Shown here in pieces: positions 19,811-29,440 of a stretch of 29,953 nucleotides of DNA. The notes under the pieces were generated by a model that made no database searches, was not told the origin of the DNA, and saw only the letters and a program-made list of their open reading frames with translations. Source of the DNA: Euplotes cf. woodruffi 2 WChen-2021. Lineage: Eukaryota; Ciliophora; Spirotrichea; Euplotida; Euplotidae. Numbering within the stretch: the stretch's first letter is position 1; the number at the start of each line of letters is the position of its first letter. The position numbers were made by a program, and so were the translations under genes. Location of the stretch: contig JAGYYN010012324.1 of the NCBI GenBank assembly GCA_021441665.1, positions 1-29,953 of the forward strand, in the 5' to 3' direction.

Positions 19811-21010
19811 ATGGAGAATTTAGAGGGAATGGACGACTTCGATGACGATTTAGACGACGATTTGGATATCGCACCTCCAATTGCGAAGTATGAGTACAAA
19901 AAACCAATGTCAGCAACTTTGAAACTCGAATTACTAAATAAGTGAAAACCTAAAACCTCCACTGCAAAGGAAGAAGCCAGAGATTATGACGAATGCTCAG
20001 CGGATCTTGATACAAAACCGATTTGTGATATTTTCTATACAACTGTGATTGACAAGCGATATGAAGGCACTCAGAAGCATATTAACGAGTTTAAGGTTTT
20101 TAAAACTATCGGGACCGGTGCTTATTCCAAAGTCAAACATGCAGTTAGAGAGTTTGTTAAAGATGGATCTCCTGCAGAACGAGACTATGCTATCAAAGTG
20201 ATGCACAAGCCGACATTAAATAGAGAAAGATGCGCACTGTACACGAAGGAAGGTGAACTTGTCATGTCTAATGCCCTTGAAAAGGTCTTTACTGAGATTA
20301 ACATTTGGTCCAGGATCAAGCATCCAAATGTCGTTCAGCTTTATGAACTTATCGAGCAGCACGATCAAGACAATTTATATCTCGTTATCGAGTTTTGTCA
20401 TTTAGGACAGATCTCAGATTGGAATGAAAACGATAAGACTTACACAAGAAGTAGCAACATATTCGAATACATCACTGATACATATTTTAAAGGAAAAGAA
20501 TTTGCTAATGACAATGAAAGAGTCGAGCATGTCGCAAAGGTAATATTTAGAGATGCGATGAAGGGACTCGAATACCTGCACTCAAATAATTTCGCTCATC
20601 GTGATATCAAACTTGATAATATTCTAGTATCAACTACAGACGGTTGAGCTAAGCTCGGTGACTTTAGCGTTAGCTGTGAGGTCTCCGGACCTGACGACAA
20701 ACTCATGAACGGGGAGGGAACAGTCGCCTATATGGCTCCAGAGTCTAACAGTCCCGGGGCGGAAGGCTTTTTAGTGCTTCCAACCGACATTTGGTCTATG
20801 GGAGTCACAATTTATACTTATATAACTGGAAAGCTACCATTTTATGCTGATACTGAGTACTTAATGCAATCGAAAGCTGAGACTGACGAAACCCCAAAGA
20901 TTGAAAATTTCAGTGATGAGCTAAATGACTTGATCGCAAAAATGCTTGCTAAAGTTCCAGAAGACAGACCATCAGCGAAAGAAGTACTCGATCATAAATG
21001 GTTTGCTTAG
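19811..21010 (+). CDS. CaMKK-like Ser/Thr protein kinase with DFS in place of DFG
   Basis: 399 residues, one exon, TGA read as Cys at residues 45 and 279. An acidic N-terminus of about 90 residues precedes the kinase domain: Gly loop GTGAYSKVKHAV (101-112), Lys129 in DYAIKV, a long insert before the C-helix, HRDIKLDN (263-270), GDFSVS (283-288), YMAPE (307-311), then VLPTDIWSMGVTIYTYITGK. The insert after Lys129, EYLHSNN before HRD and the C-lobe sequence fit the CaMKK group, kinases that phosphorylate the activation loop of AMPK/SnRK and CaMK enzymes. The magnesium-binding motif reads DFS rather than DFG; Asp284 is kept, so activity is still likely. No recognisable calmodulin-binding tail, as the protein ends directly after the kinase domain (HKWFA). 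Confidence 0.85.
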
Positions 21011-21331
21011 TACGGCAGCGATGAAATAAAAATTATTGAAGTTTTCAATTTACTTAGTAAATTATCCTTTAAATATTGTATTTTAAATAAAACAAGATTA
21101 ACTGTTGGTAGTGGAATTAATGAAGAAAAAAAAACTAAATTAAAGAATATTTATAATATAAAATAAGCTTTATCTCAATATATATCTTATTTAAAGCCTT
21201 ATAAAATTAATTTTCCTTTCTCAATAAAATTCAAATGAAGTTAAGGGAAGGTAAAAAAATAAATTTTCATTTAAATTTGAAGAATATTCAAAAATAACAG
21301 TTATTTATAATAATATTAAATCACAGCAACA
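21011..21331. other. AT-rich spacer
   Basis: 3' flank of the kinase and 5' flank of the next gene. No ORF; a reverse-strand HATTGAAaHH match is at 21041-21050. Confidence 0.5.
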
Positions 21332-22471
21332 ATGGCAGATTTGGACTCAAACATGCCGAAGGCTAGCATTGGGAACTACAAAGGAGTGATGCTTTGTAAC
21401 AGACCAAACGAGTTCGGTCAAGTACAGAAAGCCGAAAGGCAGGGAAAGGCTCCGTTCATCTCTCGAGTTGACCCCAAAGATCAAATCGGTCTCAATCCTG
21501 CAAAGAAAGTCATCGTCGTGCAGCAAAAGAAAAAGGACAGCAACAGCATCCTCACTCGACACAAGAAGTACCTCAGGATGCTGCAGGAGAAAAAGCTAAT
21601 TGAAAAGGTGGAGAAGGAAAACGACCAAAATAATAAAGAAGATAACTTCAAAAAGATCAGAGACCAAACTGCAAAGCAGAGGCAAAAAATAATGGACATG
21701 AAGAACGATAACCAAAGCTCTCCTGGAAAAGAAGGCGCTTCGAAGCAAGACACGACTAAAATCGCGAAGCTGACAAAGGAAAACCTGCAAAAGAACGACG
21801 AACAGTTCTCAAGCAAGAGTAAAGCAGCGAAGAAGGCTGATAAAGCCAAGCCGCTGTGGGCCAAGACTGAAGGCCAGCTTAAGCAGGAGCAAGACCAGGA
21901 GATCGATGACCTTATCGAATTCGCTTACGACCTCGACTACGAAAAGTACATGGAAGACCTTGAAGTCAGACAGGCTCTTGCATTAATCAAAGAACGAGTT
22001 GATGAGATCAAAAAAGACGACGAGTGGAGACAAAAAGCTACTGAAGAGTGGAACCAGATGGATGCAAACAACGACGATGCGAAGTCAGCTGCTTCGTATA
22101 GAACTGGTATGTCGGGGAAGTCTAAAGTCAGCAAAAAGTCTGAGATCATGAGCGAACTTAAAAGAGAAGAAGAGAGGAAGAAAGATGAATGGGACTCATC
22201 AACACAAGCTGAGAGGAAGAAACAGTCAATTGAGGAGAAGCTTGCATCTAAACTTGCTGATCAAATCCTTGAGTTAAACCCGAATTTGAAAGGAATTCAC
22301 TCAAAGACGTCAATGAAGCGAATGCTTGAAAAAGAAGCAGCAAGACAACTTATTTCAGGTGACGGCGGAGATTACCAAGGACCAAAGGTTGCAGTGGTGA
22401 AGGACCGTGAGATGAACAGAGATATTCAAGCATCAAATCTGCCTTACCTTCACAAAAACCCAGCTATATAG
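21332..22471 (+). CDS. Lys/Glu-rich coiled-coil protein
   Basis: 379 residues in one exon, TAG stop. The N-terminus (IGNYKGVMLCNRP) and C-terminus (NPNLKGIHSKTSMKRMLEKE, then ASNLPYLHKNPAI) look like conserved motifs around a charged helical centre. A Ser/Lys linker lies at residues 120-175 and an acidic helix (DDLIEFAYDLDYEKYMEDLE) at about 190-210. No membrane segment or signal peptide. Conserved ends around a coiled coil are common in ciliary and basal-body proteins, but I cannot name it. GC content is clearly higher than in the flanking spacers, and the frame is clean of introns, frameshifts and IESs. Confidence 0.85.
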   Translation: MADLDSNMPKASIGNYKGVMLCNRPNEFGQVQKAERQGKAPFISRVDPKDQIGLNPAKKVIVVQQKKKDSNSILTRHKKYLRMLQEKKLIEKVEKENDQNNKEDNFKKIRDQTAKQRQKIMDMKNDNQSSPGKEGASKQDTTKIAKLTKENLQKNDEQFSSKSKAAKKADKAKPLWAKTEGQLKQEQDQEIDDLIEFAYDLDYEKYMEDLEVRQALALIKERVDEIKKDDEWRQKATEEWNQMDANNDDAKSAASYRTGMSGKSKVSKKSEIMSELKREEERKKDEWDSSTQAERKKQSIEEKLASKLADQILELNPNLKGIHSKTSMKRMLEKEAARQLISGDGGDYQGPKVAVVKDREMNRDIQASNLPYLHKNPAI

Positions 22472-24762
22472 TAATTTCGTTGGAAGAGTATATTCAATGG
22501 CGGCTTTTAAAATACTTTTATTTAGATTTTCATAATAAAAATATAATTAATAATAAAAATCAATTACAATCATACAAAATACTAACTACTAAATTTTCGC
22601 TTAATGTAAACTTAATAAACTATTGGTGAAATATAAAAATTTAAAAAAAATACAAATTATTCAAAGATTTTTATTATTTAAAATAATATCATTTTTTTTA
22701 ATTTTAGATCATCAATCGAGTTATATTAATTAAAATAATAAAAATCAAACAAAGAGCAATATTTAACTAGAATATATCTATATAAGCGGTTATAAGATAC
22801 CAAATAAATATTTTATCATTAGCTTAAAATCTCCGATCAAAAAAGGATCAACGTAAATTTATTATAAGGCACCAAAAATCCTCAATACCTTCTAAGCCAA
22901 ATCCAAAACCAGTGCGGCTTTAGCTGCTCTGTCAGTGGACATCTAAATCATCCCTCTCGCTAACTATTCTCGTCAGATTGAAAACTGGAGGTAAATTTTG
23001 CAAACTGCATCTAAATCTTCGGTCAGGTCTGTCTGCCATCCAGCCTCGTATAGAGCATCGGAATCTAATCCAAAATGGGGAGACCGGCTTTTGGCACACA
23101 ACAGTACGCTATTTGATGATCTATGGGCTCAAACAAAAACACTGTGGGCCGAAAGAATATTTAAGTCGAATCAAGATGCTATTTTGAAAGGATGCAGAGT
23201 TGATTAAGAAAATTTTAAGGCTGCTTCGGCCGTACATTTAGCCTCTCACCTTTGCAAGACCAAAATTAGGTTGGTAAAAACACACAGCTGCAGAGCGGGC
23301 TTTATAAAGTGATCAAGCTCTGATTTATTGAAGAAACAAAACGCAAATCGTGAATATTTTTAGAGCGATTTGATTTGAGCTTTTATCGTAAAATTAATAC
23401 AAATTAAGGCCTGATTTTAAGAACTATATACGTTATTTACAAGTTTTATTTATGAATCGTGCAGTTGTTCATTAAAGCAAGAATTAATTAGCGATATTTT
23501 TAAATTATCTAAAGTACTTGTGAGAATAAGCTTCCGTCACATTCATAAAATCTGGTAAGGAAATCGAATTTATATTAACAGATTTTCACTGCGTCCGAAC
23601 CGAAAATTAGTAACTTTCATAACTTATGTTGATGAGTAAAAACTCATTTATCATACGACTGCAAGGATGCAGTGATGATGTAAACACACGAGTCCGGAGT
23701 TGCAGGGCAGATCGGAAGATGTGAAAAGGAGGTTGCTCTTTTGCACACGAGCTTTATTACTCGGCTTGTCTTACCTTAGCTGTAATTATCGGAGTTTTAG
23801 CAGTACGAAATAAGCGAACTTTTAACCTACTTATTTACATATCGCATAACTAACTTAAATCGTAAGAAAATGCAATAATTATGATTAAATATCCTGTTCG
23901 GAATCGATTATAAACGAGCTGAGTCACGAGCCAATTAAATTTAAAAATGATCATTCGTTAAGTTTTATTTCCGAAAAATTCGAATTTTTTCATAGTTTCG
24001 AAATATTTGTAATTTTTAGCTTCCTCAATATTCGATGTCGATGACTATAAAATTTTTGTCTGTTGTTGCTAATTTCGTATTTTACGGATTTTATTACAAT
24101 CACTCAGCATTAGGCCGATATTTTAAGATAAAAATCTAAGATACAAATCTAAAAACTAATGAGGATGTCATAAAAATTTTTGGGCAGATTAATTTAAAAA
24201 TTCTTCAAAAATTGATCTAAAATAATGACCACAAAGGTAAAATTATTGATATAAGTATTCTTCGTATATCATTTGCTATTTCGACTTCTCGCCGGTGATT
24301 GCGACGATCCATCGAAATAAGTATTTTATATACAGTTGGATAGAAACTAATTAGTTCAAATCGAAACTTGATCGTTAAAAATATACAATCATAACATATC
24401 TGATATTCCTCTGCTTTATAGCATATTTTTATGTGGATTCATCACAAGGCGAATTAGAAATCTAATAGAGAAGTGAGACTGCATATTATGATCTGTTTAA
24501 TAATCCTAGTCTATGCTAAATCATCAACAAATCCAGATGATTTGAGACTACTAACCGCTGCGAGCTCATATTAAAACCTATTGATTTTTTATTGAAAATT
24601 AATACAAGAATCGATCTCCAAGATCCTTCATTCTGACCGTGTTTTATCTAAATTTATGCTGCTGAGACCAGATTTATTGAAGACCAAAACCTGAGTAAAT
24701 TTCGAGGATTTAGGCTGAAATTTTATTAAAGAAGTAAATTATTTGCTTTTCTTGATTATTGC
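22472..24762. other. Gene-poor block
   Basis: 22472-22900 is very AT-rich. 22950-23220 is a higher-GC island with an ORF fragment, listed separately. 23220-24740 has intermediate composition, many stops in all frames and no RNA gene that I can recognise; a small hairpin (ATGAGT/ACTCAT) is near 23631. It may be germline-limited DNA or an old element too decayed to classify. Confidence 0.5.
22998..23210 (+). CDS. Possible ORF fragment in a GC-richer island
   Basis: An open frame of about 70 codons without ATG, ending at TAA, with ordinary amino-acid composition (SNPKWGDRLLAHNSTLFDD). It could be an exon whose partners are not visible, a germline-limited remnant, or chance; the minus strand also has a short ORF here. 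No family recognised. Confidence 0.25.
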
Positions 24763-25587
24763 TTAATCTTCGTTAAACAACGAAAATGGATCGTACACTT
24801 GGAATAGGCCATCTTTCTCTTTTTCTAGCATACTGCTGCTCTCAATTTCACTTTTGTCGAAAAAGAAGATGGATGACTCAGCTGGCTCATCGACACATTT
24901 GTCGATGACTTCAAACTCGTTGAAAATCGGAAAGTCGTCAATATGTTTGCTCTCCGCCTTGGCCTCTCTCTTATTCCTCGATCTAGCGAGTGTTGAGCAG
25001 CTGAAGCTTTCATCAAATGAGTTATTCTGGGTTTTGATTGGGGAGCTAGTACAAGCTTGTCTTTGCTTCGTTTCTATCCTCATTATTTCAGCTTCATTAG
25101 CGATGTTTTTAACGTTGTGGACGACATCGGAGGTCTTGATTCGTTCACAGAGCAGTTTGTCGATGTCAGACATCTTTTGTAGCTCTACGTCTTTGCTCAT
25201 GAGTTCATCTCTGACTCGGTTATAAAGCGACTCCTGGTTGTCCGTCAGTTCGTCGGACATATCTTGATCAGTCGGGAAAAGTTCATTCACAATATTGTTA
25301 TAATCCTGAGAGGCATGAGGAGCGGTCAGATCTTCGATTCCGGTATTCTGAGAGAAGCTTCTCTCGAGGGCTGCGTCATTCAGCGACCTGAGTTTCTTCT
25401 TTCTTTCGTAGCCCCACTTATAAATTTGGTTTTCAGATAGCCTGACGACTGTTTTTAAGTAATCAATGGTCTTTCTGGTCCAATTCGGATCGAGGATAAA
25501 GTATCACTCGAGGACCTCTTTTTCATTAAAAGTCTTCCAGCGTTTGAGGCCAGACTGTCTTGTTCTTTTGCTGTTGGATTTTGCCAT
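24763..25587 (-). CDS. Homeodomain-like protein
   Basis: 274 residues, one exon; ATG at 25587, TAA at 24763-24765. Residues about 8-66 resemble a homeodomain: basic arm KRTRQSGLKRW, helix 1 around FNEKEVLECYFILDP, helix 2 TRKTIDYLKTVV, and a recognition helix LSENQIYKWGYERKKKLR in place of the usual WFQNRR. The rest is acidic with a conserved block YNRVRDEL...MSDIDKLLCERIKTSD that recurs in the gene at the right edge, followed by Ser-rich sequence. A nuclear DNA-binding role is likely, the target unknown. A SANT/Myb-type helix-turn-helix is the alternative. Two in-frame TGA codons are needed as Cys, one of them inside helix 1. Confidence 0.7.
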
Positions 25588-26210
25588 TTGAGACTAGAGG
25601 TGGAACAGGTTAAAATATGACTAAAAATAATACAGCCCAAAATGCAGATCAAGAGATCCTGGCCTTTGATAATCAAAAATAAATATTTACATTGTTTGAT
25701 TTTTAATTTAATTTTATTATTATTTTTCATTCAGCTTGCTTTATAATACATTTTTTAGGTGATTTTAGTTTATTTGGAATTTAATTATGAATGGGATTGT
25801 CTATATGATATTTTTAGGTTTTTTTTAATAATAAATTTAATTTATTTTTTTTAGTTATTGAACCCTTTTTTGCTGGAAAATAGGTTTTTTAAACTAGATT
25901 TTGATATATTTTTAGGGAAATTGGTATGAAATGTTTTATATCATCTTTTTTGTGTTATCAAAATCATTTCTCTCTATTTAGTACGATTTACTTATTGAAG
26001 GAAGTGTGTTGCTAAAAGTAAAAATATTTGAGTTTAGAATAATTCGATATTCGTTACTAATATCTGTAATTTTAACAAATTAAGGTATAGGTCTTTTAGT
26101 AAAATGTAGATTTTAAAATTTGTTGAAATTCATCTTATTTTGTAAAATCTTGAATACACAATTCCTATTGAAATTTTACGATTTTATTTTCTGAGGATTT
26201 CCTCGTCAGA
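25588..26210. other. AT-rich spacer
   Basis: From about 25680 it is almost pure A/T with T-runs and no ORF. It contains the 5' flank of the homeodomain-like gene and the 3' flank of the RBR gene. Confidence 0.6.
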
Positions 26211-28031
26211 TTAATTATTTTTGAGCCTCCTGCAAAGCAAACCTGATGCCTTGTTACTGATTGATACCATTAGTAGGAAAGATATTTTAAACAGTGGGCC
26301 GATGCAGAAGTAGCACAGCAGTCCGAATAAAAATAGAGCAATTCCACCAACTACGAGCACAATCACGAAGCAGATTTCGTAAATTATGTACATCGGAACA
26401 AAGCTAAAAGTGCTGCTTTGATATGAAAAGTACATCATGAATCCCCAGCCCATCGGGTAAAATATCACCAAGAATCCTGTGAATATTTTTGAGAAGCTGT
26501 CACACATCGAGTATGAGTAGCTGTTCATTCACGATACAAATCCGAAAGATATCGGGAAAGTAAGTAAAATTGATAAACCTGCGATATTCGAAAGAATGAA
26601 CTTTCCCAATTTCCAGATGATGAACCTGATGATCCAGCGAAAGATTCAAGCAATCCAAAGATCTGTGTAAAGAAGGTGTGAAGTGGCGATAAACATGCAC
26701 ATCATCAGCATGACTACCGTTACGAGTTTCCTCACTCCGCAGATAGTGGTTCCCTGGTGTCTGTAGCCAGGGTAGTGATCGAGGCATATCCATCAGAACT
26801 CATATTTGCACTTTTGTCAGACCATGTGAGAACACCCATCGAGTTTGTATATTCAGATGCCTCAGCCAGGACACGCGTTGCTCCAGACAACTTCATTAAG
26901 ATAGTTGTTTGTCTCTGAGTTCAGCTTGAAGGCTTCTTTAGCCGACTTGGATATCTTTTCGAAGGCAGTGAGCTGAGAGAAATCTTTCCATTCAAAGTTG
27001 CATTTTTCGCAAATCATGTTGGCTCTGCATGCACCTCTTTTAAAGAATCCTGCGTAGTCACATCCGGACTTTGGACATCTGGAGATATCTTCAGTATAAG
27101 TAAAGTAATTTGCGTTGTAAGCCTCGTTGATTTTATTTAGTGTCGGACTGCTCATCGTCTTCGCTAAGTCCTCGTAAGTCAGCTTCGTAGCGCAGCCATT
27201 GTACAAGCATTGTATACCATCTTGATTTGTGAGCTTGTGAGCGGAAATGTAGTTACTCTTTTTTTTTTTAATTAAAACTCATATTAAAAATTTTATTTTA
27301 TGGCATGTAAAAATGATTTTATTTTTTCAATATAAAATAAATTATTATGATTAAAATTTAAGCGTATCCATAAATGCAATATTTATATATAAAATTACGT
27401 AATTAGTAATATAATGACTCAAAAAATTTAAATTATTTTAATCTTAATAATCAGAAAGAGTCTTTTTTATTAAAGTTAAATACTTAATAACTCCGTTGAT
27501 AATAAATAAAAAGCAGTAAAGTTATACATAACCTAAAATAATGCCTAAAAAGGTCAATAATTTAATATTTCCACGATAAAAGTCAATCATTTTTGGATTA
27601 AAATTATTACCAATCGATATAAATTATTTAACTTGATGAAGACTGTAACAGTCCAATTAGCGACTCATTCTTCACAGTATTGTTGTCCACACAAATGTGA
27701 GACTTGCTTGTTTCTGTAGTACAGCAGGTCGCCGTATAATTCACTACGAAACCAAAAAATATTATTTTATCGGCAGTTAATATAACTAAGCTTTAAAATA
27801 CAACTAAACCTCGTTTTTGGTGATTGACCAGCACAAAGGTTAAAAATATTAATAATTCATAATTTGTTGTTTTTATGTAAATGAAAAGCAGATTCGGTAG
27901 ATTGGTGTTTTATATTGAACTGAGACAGTGGATTGTAAACGAATTGCCTTGGATAGCTATAATCCACTGTATCATATACTTCAGTAGTTGTAGTACCCAG
28001 CGATGATGTTTGAGTTGTCGATTCGCTCCAT
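26211..28031 (-). CDS. Membrane-anchored RBR (RING1-IBR-RING2) E3 ubiquitin ligase, split by two IESs
   Basis: After removing IESs 27741-27963 and 27256-27659 the frame is 398 codons from ATG 28031 to TAA 26211-26213. RING1 begins YCSICYS (17-20) and continues SHLCGQQYCEEC and IQCLYNGC. IBR spans about 85-140 (RCPKSGCDY, NMICEKCNFEW). RING2 reads CPGCGICIYKLDGCSHMV then CQKCKYEFCWICL, with the predicted catalytic Cys191 in GCSHM. Several zinc ligands are TGA codons, which fixes TGA as Cys. Residues 225-390 form about four membrane helices, as in RNF19/RNF144-type ligases. RBR enzymes pass ubiquitin through a thioester on the RING2 Cys to substrates, here at a membrane. One oddity: the usual RING1 His (C-x-H) is Gln42. 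Confidence 0.9.
27256..27659. other. IES (404 bp) inside RING1 of the RBR gene
   Basis: TA at 27254-27255 and 27658-27659 (one copy counted). Excision joins GTCGC-TA-ACTACATT, giving EECVANYISAHKLTNQDG with the spacing expected between the two halves of RING1. The insert is about 80 percent A/T, has a run of 11 T at one end and no ORF. There is no acceptable GT-AG pair: the acceptor side is a poly-A tract. Confidence 0.75.
27741..27963. other. IES (223 bp) after the first RING1 cysteine pair
   Basis: Bounded by the direct repeat TATAAT (27735-27740 and 27958-27963). Excision joins CSICYSG to LYGDLLYYRNK in frame. One end read inward is TATAGCTA, which fits the ciliate IES/Tc1-type end consensus TAYAGYNR; the other end, TATAATTC, fits only partly. 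Confidence 0.75.
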
Positions 28032-29440
28032 TTGCACAATAAAAATATACAGATCTAGACTGCGATGGGGTATAATTATTTAGATGATCGAGGGTTAAAT
28101 AGACTCAATTCCTGATATATTTCTGGATTAGTTTAGTGTATGAGGAGGTGTGGTAATACAGTGCTGATGTTTACTCGATATATTGAATTGGTCGTACGTG
28201 TTTATGTGCTTTTGTAGAGTTCGATTATTTATTGTGGAAGGGGTGTTTAGGATGTGCAGAAGTTGAGATCAGGTATGAATATACTTTTAGTGGCTTATTG
28301 GAGAGGAATATTTTATGTAGTTGTGAAATTTTATTCAAGTTCGGTAAATTATTATTTGAGTTTTCTAAAACAATTTTTTTGATATATGCAAATTTAGTTT
28401 AATTTTTAATTTGGCATCGAAAATTGTTTCATACAATCCTTAACGAGAACTTCTCAAAATTGTTGTTATGGTTCGTTTACACAATAAAATAGAAATTAAT
28501 TATAGATATACAAGCAATCACTGCTTTCTTACAATTTTTAATCATTTTTTGCTTCAGAAAATGATTATTTTATATTGAGCAAGGTTAACAAAACTATAAA
28601 AATTCGGAATTTTTCGTATGAAATATGAAAATATTCGAACTTCATATGAATTATTTCATCTGATAAGTCGAAAGCTTAGCGTTGATCTCCAGTCGTTAAT
28701 TAATTTATAGTTAATTATTTCTTGCAGAGGTATGCATAACATGTAATTTTTTTAATAATATCTATTACAGGCAGATAAAAAAATGGCTGCGTGAATTAAT
28801 AAATACTGACATTGCTAAGCTAATTAGCTACATACTAATTAATTCAGTATAGCCTCATAATTTACATCTCGTCTTCAGCTGCTGCTCCGCCACATCAAAG
28901 AGAAATAAAAATACATAATAATCTATAACTGATTCGCTCCAACGCTGCTCCTTGATAATTTCGTTTTATATCATGATAAGATTAATTCATACCTCGCTAA
29001 ATAAATCGTAAAAATCGACGTTGGCTGTGAGGCTGCAGTATTTTATAATTCATATGGTAAAGTTTTATAACCTGTGTGTAAAATCTTACATCTGCTGTAA
29101 CGGTTGCGCAAACAGGCGGTTTTTACACTCACAAAGTAATTTAGAATAAAAATACAGCAGCCAGTCTATAATAAAACCCCAATTTTTAATTTTACAGCTC
29201 CAATTTTTGCATACCCACGAGAAGCCATAATAAAATTTGTTAAATTTAAAATCGAAATCTCAATGCTGAATAAATTTCGCGGTAGTTTAAAATCATAAAA
29301 ATACCCAATAAATAATAAATTTGCAGAATCAATGCAAAAATTTATAATTTGCGTTGTTTTTGGGGAAAAGAGTAATTTTGAATAAAACTGGATTTTAGTA
29401 AATTTTATTAGAGTATTAATTTATCTCTGCAAATGTATGG
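28032..29440. other. Gene-poor block
   Basis: Mixed AT-rich sequence with stops in all frames. No ORF over 40 codons that looks coding, no tRNA or rRNA. Short AT palindromes (for example TTCATATGAA near 28640) are the only structure I see. It separates the RBR gene from the second homeodomain-like gene. Confidence 0.5.

Noticed and set aside
23711-23720. AGATCGGAAG resembling a sequencing adapter
   Set aside because: Only 10 bases match and the following bases (ATGTG) do not continue the adapter; chance or unrelated.
26211-28031. Reading the fragmented RBR frames as a pseudogene
   Set aside because: All breaks vanish with TGA as Cys and two TA-bounded excisions, and the motifs are intact.
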